Shown: piece after piece, positions 7,699-14,569 of the stretch
How positions within the stretch are numbered: the first letter of the stretch is position 1
Layout of the letters: every line of letters begins with the position of its first letter
Assembly (NCBI GenBank): GCA_002455955.1
Contig: DKLZ01000016.1
Span: 68,546-94,756, forward strand
Source: Dehalococcoidia bacterium UBA6627
GTDB taxonomy: Bacteria; Chloroflexota; Dehalococcoidia; UBA2979
DNA: 26,211 nt
Reading direction: 5' to 3'
The notes under the pieces: generated by a model
Seen by the model: the letters and a program-made list of their open reading frames with translations, nothing else
Database searches by the model: none
Told to the model about the DNA's origin: nothing
Program-made: the position numbers and the translations under genes

Positions 7699-8939
7699 TA
7701 GCGGTTCTCCCATTGTCGAAAGATTAATGCGGAGTTATGACCACCAAGGCCGACTGAAGTGCTCATCGCGTAGTCGATCGCTGCCTTTCGTGCAGTGTTC
7801 GGTACGTAGTCAAGGTCGCAATTTGGGTCCGGATTAGCATAGTTGATCGTTGGTGGAGCGATTTGGTGTTTGCAGGCTAACACGCATATCGCTGCCTCTA
7901 TAGCACCTGAAGCGCCCATCATATGACCATGTATCGGTTTCGTACTGGACACCATGAGGTGTTTCGCCGATTCACCGAAAACATCGTGAATTGCACGCGT
8001 TTCGACTCGATCATTCAGAGGAGTGCCAGTACCGTGCGCGTTAATGTAGGAGATCTGTTCGGGCTTTAGTCCGGCGTGTTCGAGTGCACCACGCATCGCT
8101 TCCTTGATACCACGGCCGTCTTCGGCTGCTGCGACCATGTCGTATGCGTCGCTGCTAGTTGCTGCACCTACCCATTGTGCATAGATTGACGCACCTCTTG
8201 CCTTTGCGTGTTCTAACGATTCGAGTACTAGTACCCCTGCGCCTTCACCAAGGACGAAACCGTTGCGTTCACTGTCGAAGGGGCGCAGCGCCTGTTTGGG
8301 ATCTTCGTTTGTAGCGAGTGCCCTCATAGCGTTGAACCCAGCGTAGTAAATCGGCTGGAGTGGAGCTTCGAATCCACCTGCAATCATTACTTCAACATCT
8401 CCTCGAGCGATCGCTTCAGCAGCCTCACCTACGGCCGCTCCACCAGTCGCACAAGCTGCCGAAACAGCGAAGTTTGGTCCTCGAGCACCGAGAGCAATCG
8501 CCACGAGCCCTGTGGCAGTATCAGGGAGGAAGTTCGACATCAAGAATGGAGAAATGCGTCGTGGTCCCTTTTCGTCAAGAACACGTTGTTGCTCGATCAT
8601 AAGATGGGCGCCGCCGATACCTGTGCCTAGAATTATCCCAACAGCATCCGGATGTTCAGCAGGGATTTCGATAGAAGCATCGGAAATTGCCTGCAAGCTA
8701 GCGGCGATTGCGAAAGCCGTCGAGAGGTCGATCCGGCGAAGTAGTTTCGGATCGACATGCTCTGTCGGATCGAAGTCATGTACTTCACCGGCGATTGCTT
8801 GATCGTATTCTGAAGCATCAAAGCGACTTAACGTCATTATCCCTGAACGTCCAGCGACTATATTGTTCCAGCTGTCCTCGGTGTTGTTTCCGGCTGCACT
8901 GATCAAGCCGAGGCCTGTGACAACAACTTCGCGTGACAT
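7698..8939 (-). CDS. fabF: 3-oxoacyl-ACP synthase II (KAS II), copy 2 with altered gate residues
   Basis: A second condensing enzyme of 413 residues, encoded directly after fabD through a TAATG stop-start overlap. The triad is intact: Cys at about 163 in AACATGG, His at about 302 in NAHGTGTP and His at about 339 in STKPIHGHMMG. Two active-site surroundings differ from its partner. The loop after the catalytic Lys is KPIHGH rather than KSMxGH, and the gating segment is SVGLGGHN, with Leu where FabF normally has Phe400. It is therefore probably an active ketosynthase with changed chain-length or substrate preference, or a partner in a heterodimer with copy 1. It clearly differs in sequence from copy 1 throughout, so this is an old duplication. 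No fabG, fabH or acpP is next to it. Confidence 0.95.
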   Translation of the reverse strand: MSREVVVTGLGLISAAGNNTEDSWNNIVAGRSGIMTLSRFDASEYDQAIAGEVHDFDPTEHVDPKLLRRIDLSTAFAIAASLQAISDASIEIPAEHPDAVGIILGTGIGGAHLMIEQQRVLDEKGPRRISPFLMSNFLPDTATGLVAIALGARGPNFAVSAACATGGAAVGEAAEAIARGDVEVMIAGGFEAPLQPIYYAGFNAMRALATNEDPKQALRPFDSERNGFVLGEGAGVLVLESLEHAKARGASIYAQWVGAATSSDAYDMVAAAEDGRGIKEAMRGALEHAGLKPEQISYINAHGTGTPLNDRVETRAIHDVFGESAKHLMVSSTKPIHGHMMGASGAIEAAICVLACKHQIAPPTINYANPDPNCDLDYVPNTARKAAIDYAMSTSVGLGGHNSALIFRQWENR

Positions 8940-9949
8940 TAACGAGCGCTGGCTTGAGGAATCACGGAAATCGGGATCGGTTCTTCACGAGCGTCGTCCA
9001 GAGACACAGCAGTTAATTGTGCGGAGATACGTTTCACCATGCGAGATAGGACATGGCCGGGTCCTACTTCGATGTAGGTATCGACACCATCTCTTTTCAT
9101 TCGGTTAACGTTATCTGTCCAGTAGACGGGGGATCGCAGTTGTTGCTCGAATTCGTGGCGGATTTCGTCGGCTGTCTCTAGGAGACATGAGGTGATATTT
9201 GAGACGATTGGTCTCGTAGGCGCCGTGATGGTGAATTCGCGCATGATCTGCGCGAATTCTTTTGCTTGGTCGTCGTGGAGTGGAGTGTGACTCGATACTT
9301 TGACTTTAAGTCGGATCGTCCGTGCTCCAAGGTTAGCCGCAGATTCCATCGCGCGCTCAAGTGCGCTGACGTCGCCGCTGATTACGATTTGAGAATCGAG
9401 GTTGTGATTTGCTACATCGACTCGGTTGTCAGAGGATGTTGTTGCGTGCTCGCATATTTGTTCTACAGCGTCGCAGTCAAGGCCCAGAATTGACGCCATA
9501 CCCACCGGTCTATTTACATTGAATTCACTCATCAAACGTGCACGCTCGAGAATAACAAGCATTGTATCTCGGAACGAAATCGCCTCCGCAGCAACAGCTG
9601 CACTGAACATCCCGAGCGAGTGGCCACCAAAGACTCGCGGTCGCACATGTTCACCAACTTCAGCGAGTTTCTCTCGCATTGCGCGGAGGAAAGCAACGGA
9701 AGTTGCTAAGACCGCAGGTTGGGTGATTCGAGTTTCCGATAACTCGTCTGCATCGGCATCGAAGCAAATTTTGGCAAGATCGATCCCAGTCAGGTCACTT
9801 GCTTCTTCGTAGGTGAGACGGGCCGCTTTAGAGTGCTTGTAAACTAACTTCCCCATTCCCGGCGCCTGTGAACCTTGTCCGGGAAACAATAATGCAGTCG
9901 GGTCAGTGTTAGATGTTGCAATAGCATGCTTGTCCCTTGTGTTTCTCAA
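8939..9949 (-). CDS. fabD: Malonyl-CoA:ACP transacylase
   Basis: Transfers malonyl from CoA to acyl carrier protein, supplying the adjacent ketosynthases. The 336-residue product has the oxyanion motif FPGQGSQ (22-28), the nucleophile motif GHSLG (Ser111), the carboxylate-binding Arg in ERARLM (about 136) and the catalytic His221 in SSHTP. The VANHNLDSQIVISG segment is typical of FabD. The only well-supported start is a TTG at 9949, which has GGGAG eight bases upstream; no ATG or GTG lies in frame before the FPGQGSQ motif. Its stop overlaps the next fabF as TAATG. First gene of the fabD-fabF-fabF-recJ run; a promoter presumably lies in 9950-10070 but I see no clear one. Confidence 0.95.
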   Translation of the reverse strand: MRNTRDKHAIATSNTDPTALLFPGQGSQAPGMGKLVYKHSKAARLTYEEASDLTGIDLAKICFDADADELSETRITQPAVLATSVAFLRAMREKLAEVGEHVRPRVFGGHSLGMFSAAVAAEAISFRDTMLVILERARLMSEFNVNRPVGMASILGLDCDAVEQICEHATTSSDNRVDVANHNLDSQIVISGDVSALERAMESAANLGARTIRLKVKVSSHTPLHDDQAKEFAQIMREFTITAPTRPIVSNITSCLLETADEIRHEFEQQLRSPVYWTDNVNRMKRDGVDTYIEVGPGHVLSRMVKRISAQLTAVSLDDAREEPIPISVIPQASAR

Positions 9950-9953
9950 GGTA

Positions 9954-9967
9954 CGGTCTCCCGACCG
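9954..9967 (-). promoter_or_regulatory. Hairpin presenting the fabD ribosome binding site in its loop
   Basis: On the coding strand CGGTC-GGGA-GACCG forms a five-pair stem. The GGGAG Shine-Dalgarno of fabD (9962-9958) starts in the loop and runs into the 3' arm. The arrangement is seen directly and helps justify the TTG start eight bases downstream. Any regulatory effect is speculative. Confidence 0.3.
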
Positions 9968-10070
9968 AGCAGGTTCACCTGACCCACCCTAGCTGTACGC
10001 AGCCGCAGTGTATCAAGCATGATCTAAGTTTGGCTTAGTGTGTCGTTCATTTTGTATCTATTGAAAGCTC

Positions 10071-11723
10071 TTAATTTAAATCGAGTGGCATGCCACCCGG
10101 CATGCCACCCGGCATGCCACCGAAATCACTTAGTGGTAAAGGAGTGTTTCCAGTTTCGAACAGACGGCGAGATTCTGGCAAAGTTACAAGTAAATCTTGA
10201 GCGATACTTGCAGCACTTCCGTGAGTTTCTCTTACACGGCGAGCAGCATCGCTGTGTATGTAAACCGCAACCGAGGCAGCGTCGTATGGCTCAAGCCCTT
10301 GAGCGAGTAATCCGACAAGTAGACCAGCGAGCACGTCGCCTGTTCCTGCGGTAGCAAGCATAGAGTTCGCTGTCTCGGATAGACGCGCATGACCATCTGG
10401 AGCGGCGATCACAGTACCTGCTCCTTTGAGAACAGTTATGGAGTTTGTCAGTACGGCATATTCTGCAGCGCATGCAAGACGATTTTTTTGAATTTCGTCG
10501 GCACTCATTTTCGTCAGTCGCGCCATCTCGCCAGGATGTGGTGTGAGTACGCGAGGAAGTGAGAAGCGGCACCACCATTCCGGTTCGTCAGCAAGAGCAT
10601 TCAGTGCGTCTGCGTCGAAAACGACCACCTTTGGACCATCTATGGAATCGAGTCCGGTAATCAAGTGTTTCGTGAACGCGCGGGTGTCCTCAGTGAGGGA
10701 TATGCCAGGGCCGACTAGGAGCGCTTCGGGACGGTATGTGTCGAGGATTCGCAGAAGTTCACGAGCAGCATCTGAATCTAATGCCTTATCGGTGGAAGGT
10801 AGTGGATCGTGGACTACATCAGGAATCCCGGCCACGAGAAGTGACTGGATCGCTTCAGGACTCGCAAGTCTTACGAGACCAACTCCAGAACGAGCGGCAG
10901 CTTCAGCTGCTAGTCGAGCTGCTCCCGGATAGTGCTTCGAGCCAGCAGCGATTTCCACGGTGCCGAATGTTCCCTTGTTTGAATCGTCTGGACGTTCGGG
11001 CATCGCTCCCTTGAGGTCTCGAAGACGAATTTCTTCGAATGGAAGATCAACTGATGCTTCAGGTGGGATACCTATTTCTACTGGTACCACGCGCCCGGCG
11101 TTGCTCCGTCCGGGGACTAGGTAGAGTCCTATCTTCGCGAATCCGAAGGTAACAGTGAGGTCGGCATCGATAGCGAGGGGGTCAGTGTAACCGCTGTCTG
11201 CATCAACTCCAGTTGGCACGTCGAGTGCGATGACCTGTGGTTGTGGTATTCGGTTGTGTGCTGAGTTGACTCGACGAAGAACTTCGGCGAGTGGTCCGTC
11301 GATTGGTCGTTCTTGAGGTGCACCGCCGATCCCTAACAAGGCATCGACAATGGCCGATGCATCCTGGAGTAGAGATTCAAGATGTTCGAATGTTGGATCG
11401 TCCTCGACGCAAGTCCACGGAATGTCGGTCTCAAGAAATGACCGCCACTTCGGGTCGTTGTCAGATCTGCGACGGAGTAAGTAGACATATGGTGAGGCAC
11501 CGTATTGTGAGAGGTGAGTGGCGGCGATGAGCCCATCAGTACCGTTATTCCCTGGGCCAACTAATAAAAGGATGCCACGCTGTTCGATAGCGCCGACTGC
11601 CATCCATGACTCTTGAGCCGCTGCGATGCCGGCTTCTTCCATCAACTGATCTTCAGTTACACCTGCTGCTATAGCAGCCTGTTCTAAAATGCGCATCTGT
11701 GCGACGGTTACCAGTTTGCTCAC
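10071..11723 (-). CDS. nnr: Bifunctional NAD(P)H-hydrate epimerase / ADP-dependent dehydratase
   Basis: Repairs hydrated NADH and NADPH: the N-terminal YjeF-type domain (about 1-220) epimerises NAD(P)HX and the C-terminal ribokinase-like domain (about 235-525) dehydrates it. Visible motifs are GPGNNGTDG near 56, LDVPTGVDADSG near 180, then LLVGPGIS, VFDADALN, LTPHPGEMARL, VLKGAGTV and TAGTGDVLAG, which carries the catalytic Asp. The start is a GTG with GGAGAA five bases upstream. The last residues are unusual: a GGMP unit repeated three times followed by LDLN, encoded by a 12-bp tandem repeat and lying beyond the normal end of the fold. The gene follows acpS after 72 bp, a common pairing. Confidence 0.93.
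   Translation of the reverse strand: MSKLVTVAQMRILEQAAIAAGVTEDQLMEEAGIAAAQESWMAVGAIEQRGILLLVGPGNNGTDGLIAATHLSQYGASPYVYLLRRRSDNDPKWRSFLETDIPWTCVEDDPTFEHLESLLQDASAIVDALLGIGGAPQERPIDGPLAEVLRRVNSAHNRIPQPQVIALDVPTGVDADSGYTDPLAIDADLTVTFGFAKIGLYLVPGRSNAGRVVPVEIGIPPEASVDLPFEEIRLRDLKGAMPERPDDSNKGTFGTVEIAAGSKHYPGAARLAAEAAARSGVGLVRLASPEAIQSLLVAGIPDVVHDPLPSTDKALDSDAARELLRILDTYRPEALLVGPGISLTEDTRAFTKHLITGLDSIDGPKVVVFDADALNALADEPEWWCRFSLPRVLTPHPGEMARLTKMSADEIQKNRLACAAEYAVLTNSITVLKGAGTVIAAPDGHARLSETANSMLATAGTGDVLAGLLVGLLAQGLEPYDAASVAVYIHSDAARRVRETHGSAASIAQDLLVTLPESRRLFETGNTPLPLSDFGGMPGGMPGGMPLDLN
10087..10121 (-). repeat. 12-bp tandem repeat (about 2.9 copies) encoding a GGMP tail
   Basis: On the plus strand the unit GGCATGCCACCC occurs at 10087-10098 and 10099-10110, with eleven matching bases at 10111-10121. 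Read on the coding strand it gives GGMP three times at the C-terminus of the NAD(P)HX repair enzyme. Each unit contains the palindrome GGCATGCC, so the copies can pair with one another. The repeat is too short and too few to be a CRISPR array. Confidence 0.9.
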
Positions 11724-11795
11724 GGGAGTTCTCCGTACGCCTAGTCTTTTTTCATAGTTACATTACATAACGTGATTTGCCAGATTGAGTTCGGG

Positions 11796-12290
11796 CTAGT
11801 TCCGGTTTGGTGGCCGAACCTCTGGTAGGCGCTCTTCAGTATTGTCATCCACTAAAAGACCTCTTTCTTTGAGCCTCGTAATGAGGCGAGCCCTTGCTTC
11901 CTCTGGTGTTTGTTCCTGAATACGCTGTGAGCAGACGACCGAGGCGATCGCAAATGAACCGAGATGAGTGAGAGAAATATCGATCGCTTCCAGTCCAATA
12001 TAGTCCGCTCGTGTATGGGCTCCACCATAGAGGTATACCAGTGGTTTGCCACGACGATCAGGGAGCACCTCGATGTCCCGCCACGCGACCGAGCGAGCTC
12101 CAGTGCCGAGCGCCTTCATCACCGCCTCTTTAGCGGCAAAGCGCGCCGCTAACTCTGGAACACGACCACGACAAAAGGCTGCTTCAGCAGGAGTAAAAAC
12201 ACGATGAATAAAACGCTCTGGGTACTTCGCTAGTACCTTGCGTACTCGATCAAGTTCGATCATGTCTATACCGACTGAATGTGTTGTCAT
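11796..12290 (-). CDS. acpS: Holo-[acyl-carrier-protein] synthase with C-terminal extension
   Basis: Transfers 4'-phosphopantetheine from CoA to the acyl carrier protein used by fabD and fabF products. The 164-residue protein opens with the GIDMIELDRV motif (metal-binding Asp9) and has the second signature RFAAKEAVMKALGTG (residues 50-64, metal-binding Glu). The end of the fold is SLTHLGSFAIASVV. Residues from about 130 onward form a charged extension (rich in Glu and Arg, ending RPPNRN) beyond the usual 120-130 residues. The ATG at 12290 is the natural start, immediately before the fold. It is divergent from folD across about 117 bp and precedes the NAD(P)HX repair gene. Confidence 0.93.
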   Translation of the reverse strand: MTTHSVGIDMIELDRVRKVLAKYPERFIHRVFTPAEAAFCRGRVPELAARFAAKEAVMKALGTGARSVAWRDIEVLPDRRGKPLVYLYGGAHTRADYIGLEAIDISLTHLGSFAIASVVCSQRIQEQTPEEARARLITRLKERGLLVDDNTEERLPEVRPPNRN

Positions 12291-12407
12291 ACTTCAAAAT
12301 CTACATGGTCTTTGGTTCTGATACGACGATCTGTAACGAATTCTGTACGAGTGTGATATTTGTTGGCGTGAGATACTTCGAGTTCTTTGGGAAGTACGGA
12401 GGGTTGG

Positions 12408-13283
12408 GTGACGGCAAGAATCATCGACGGAGATGTGGTTGCTTCGGATGTGCGTGCTGAAGTTGCAAGTGCTGTAGAAGGTTTATGTGCCTCAGGTCGG
12501 CAAAAGCCGACCTTGGCGGCCTTACTAGTTGGTAACGATCCTGCCTCCGAGACTTACGTGCGACTGAAGCGTCGTGACTGTGCTGAGGTAGGAATCACGA
12601 GCGTGCTCGTGCGTTTACCGGCGACTGCATCAGAAGAGCAAATCTTGAGCGTCGTCCAAGATTTGAATGCAGACGAAAGTATCGATGGTGTAATCGTACA
12701 GAAACCTCTCCCAGAAAGTGTTGATGCCGTATTGATTGATTCCGTATTAGCGCCTTCGAAAGATGTCGATGGGACTGGGCCAACGAATCTTGGGCTGCTG
12801 GTCAGAGGGTATCCGAGTTTCATACCGGCAACGCCCGCAGGAATACAGCAACTGTTGGTTCGCAGCAAGATTGATATTCAAGGGATGCAGGTCGTGATTG
12901 TTGGGCGCTCGATACTTGTTGGTCGACCACTGGCACTAGTGCTATCAGCTAAAAATGAAGGTGCAAATGCGACGGTAACCCTCGTGCACACCGGTACGTC
13001 CGATCTGCGGTCAATTACTCGACAGGCAGATATCCTTGTCACAGCTGCGGGACAGCTCAACCTAATCACAGCTGACATGATTCAGCCAGGCGCGGTTGTT
13101 ATAGATGTCGGGATGAATCGTATCGATGATGCGTCGAAGAGAACTGGTTACCGACTGAGTGGTGACGTGGATTTTGAGGCTGTTAAGGAAGTAGCTGGCG
13201 CTATCACCCCGGTTCCTGGCGGAGTCGGACCGATGACTCGTGCGATGTTACTGGTAAACACACTCAAGGCTGCTCAGGTCTGA
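12408..13283 (+). CDS. folD: Methylenetetrahydrofolate dehydrogenase / methenyltetrahydrofolate cyclohydrolase
   Basis: Interconverts 5,10-methylene-, methenyl- and 10-formyl-tetrahydrofolate for one-carbon metabolism. With the chosen GTG start the protein has 291 residues, and the catalytic positions fall exactly where expected: Tyr50 and Lys54 (YVRLK), Gln98 (VQKPLP) and Asp121 (KDVDG). The nucleotide-binding GRSILVGRP and the C-terminal PVPGGVGPMT are present. Two signatures vary slightly: QKPLP instead of QLPLP, and DVDGTGP instead of DVDGFHP. The GTG at 12408 has GGAGG five bases upstream (12398-12402); a TTG seven codons earlier would lie in front of that Shine-Dalgarno and is rejected. 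Confidence 0.96.
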   Translation: MTARIIDGDVVASDVRAEVASAVEGLCASGRQKPTLAALLVGNDPASETYVRLKRRDCAEVGITSVLVRLPATASEEQILSVVQDLNADESIDGVIVQKPLPESVDAVLIDSVLAPSKDVDGTGPTNLGLLVRGYPSFIPATPAGIQQLLVRSKIDIQGMQVVIVGRSILVGRPLALVLSAKNEGANATVTLVHTGTSDLRSITRQADILVTAAGQLNLITADMIQPGAVVIDVGMNRIDDASKRTGYRLSGDVDFEAVKEVAGAITPVPGGVGPMTRAMLLVNTLKAAQV

Positions 13284-13437
13284 TCACGGTCACAGTCCTT
13301 AGGCTAGAGGCCTTCCTAGTGTTCGATAATTAGCGATTCTTGATGGTGCTCAGCGCTTATTAACTATTTTGAAATCTTTTCAGCTTAAATGACCTGATAC
13401 TCCCACTTGCGCGTTCCTCGTGCGATCATGATTTGTC

Positions 13438-14569
13438 ATGGACGAACTTCGACAGCGAGCCGCCGAATTGCTCGAGCGCGTGCGGGATGTGCAGGTGCGA
13501 CTTTGACATTTCAGGACAGCAGATACGCTTAGAGAAATTGCGCGAGGAAGCTCAGGCGCCCAATCTTTGGGACGATCGGAATAATGCACAGCATTTGATG
13601 AAAGAGATCTCACAGCTTGAAAATCTTGTGGGTAAGTGGAATGTACTCGAGAGCGATTCGATCGATGTACAGGAAATCGCGACCCTCGCTTCAGCCGAGG
13701 GTGATGAATTAGAACAAGAGGCTCTAACAGACGATCTCGAGGTGGAACTTTCTCGCCTTGAAGAACAGTTCGCGGCGCTTGAAGTTCAATTGACATTGAG
13801 TGGCGAGTACGACAACCGGAACGCAATGGTATCTATTCACGCGGGTGCTGGTGGAACAGAAGCTCAGGATTGGGCAGAGATGCTTCTCCGGATGTACCTC
13901 CGGTGGGCGGATAACCATTCCTTCAAAACTGAGATTCTCGCGATAAGCAGTGGTGAAGAAGCAGGGATTAAATCGGTCGAGGTAAGAATCGTCGGTGATA
14001 ATTCTTACGGTTTGCTTCGCTCAGAACGAGGAGTGCATCGCTTGGTACGAATTTCACCATTTGATTCATCTCATTCGAGACACACCAGCTTCGCACTCAT
14101 TGAGGTGATGCCAGAAGCGTCCGAAGACGATGTTAATGTTGTTCTGAATACTGACGATCTGCGCATTGACACTTACCGTGCGAGCGGTAACGGGGGGCAG
14201 AATGTTCAGAAGAACGATACGGCGGTACGGATTACCCATCTCCCTACTGGGATCGTAGTCACCTGTCAGAACGAACGATCACAGAATCGAAACCGTGAAA
14301 GTGCAATGTTGGTCTTAGAGTCGAGATTGTTAGAGCGCGAGATTGAGCGTGTTGAAGCTGAACGTGCTGAGATCAGAGGAGAGCACGTTGAGGCAGGATG
14401 GGGAAACCAGATTCGATCGTATGTACTGCAGCCATATCGAATGGTTAAGGACCTGCGTACAGATAGCGAGACTAGTGACACGAACGCCGTGCTTGATGGT
14501 GACTTAGACCTTTTTATTAACGCCTACCTGCGGCATCAAGTTGGTGCTGGTGCCGAGTCGTCTTTATGA
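13438..14569 (+). CDS. prfB: Peptide chain release factor 2, expressed by programmed +1 frameshift
   Basis: RF2 releases nascent chains at UGA and UAA codons. Translation starts at ATG 13438, runs 22 codons to CTT at 13501-13503, meets an in-frame TGA (13504-13506), and continues after a +1 shift at GAC (13505-13507) to the stop at 14569. The product is 376 residues. The spliced sequence has the N-terminal coiled coil, the stop-codon-recognition tripeptide SPF (206-208) and the peptide-release motif GGQ (252-254). These are close to the positions in E. coli RF2. No Shine-Dalgarno is evident before the ATG, although an in-frame TGA at 13429 limits upstream alternatives. The stop overlaps the next gene as ATGA. 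The 154-bp gap before it probably holds its promoter. Confidence 0.95.
13493..13507 (+). promoter_or_regulatory. Programmed +1 frameshift site of prfB
   Basis: The site reads AGGTG-CGA-CTT-TGA-C: an internal Shine-Dalgarno-like AGGTG (13493-13497), three spacer bases, the slippery CTT codon and the in-frame TGA followed by C. Spacing matches the E. coli prfB element. RF2 scarcity at this poor-context UGA allows a shift to the GAC frame, so the gene autoregulates. The internal Shine-Dalgarno is weaker than the AGGGGG of E. coli. Confidence 0.93.

Noticed and set aside
10024..10038. CTAAG-N5-CTTAG repeat upstream of fabD as a regulator site or terminator of the upstream gene
   Set aside because: The arms are only five bases, no T-run follows, and no -35/-10 pair could be fixed around it.
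10087..10121. Short tandem repeats as a CRISPR array
   Set aside because: Units are 12 bp with no spacers and are translated in frame as the tail of a known enzyme.
12387..12407. TTG start seven codons upstream for folD
   Set aside because: It would place the GGAGG Shine-Dalgarno inside the coding region, and catalytic residue numbering fits the GTG at 12408.
13433..13504. An in-frame start at 13433 giving an apparently unbroken prfB without frameshift
   Set aside because: Its first 24 residues (MSWTNFDSEP and on) do not resemble RF2, whereas the other frame from ATG 13438 gives a normal RF2 N-terminus joined through the classic CTT-TGA-C site.
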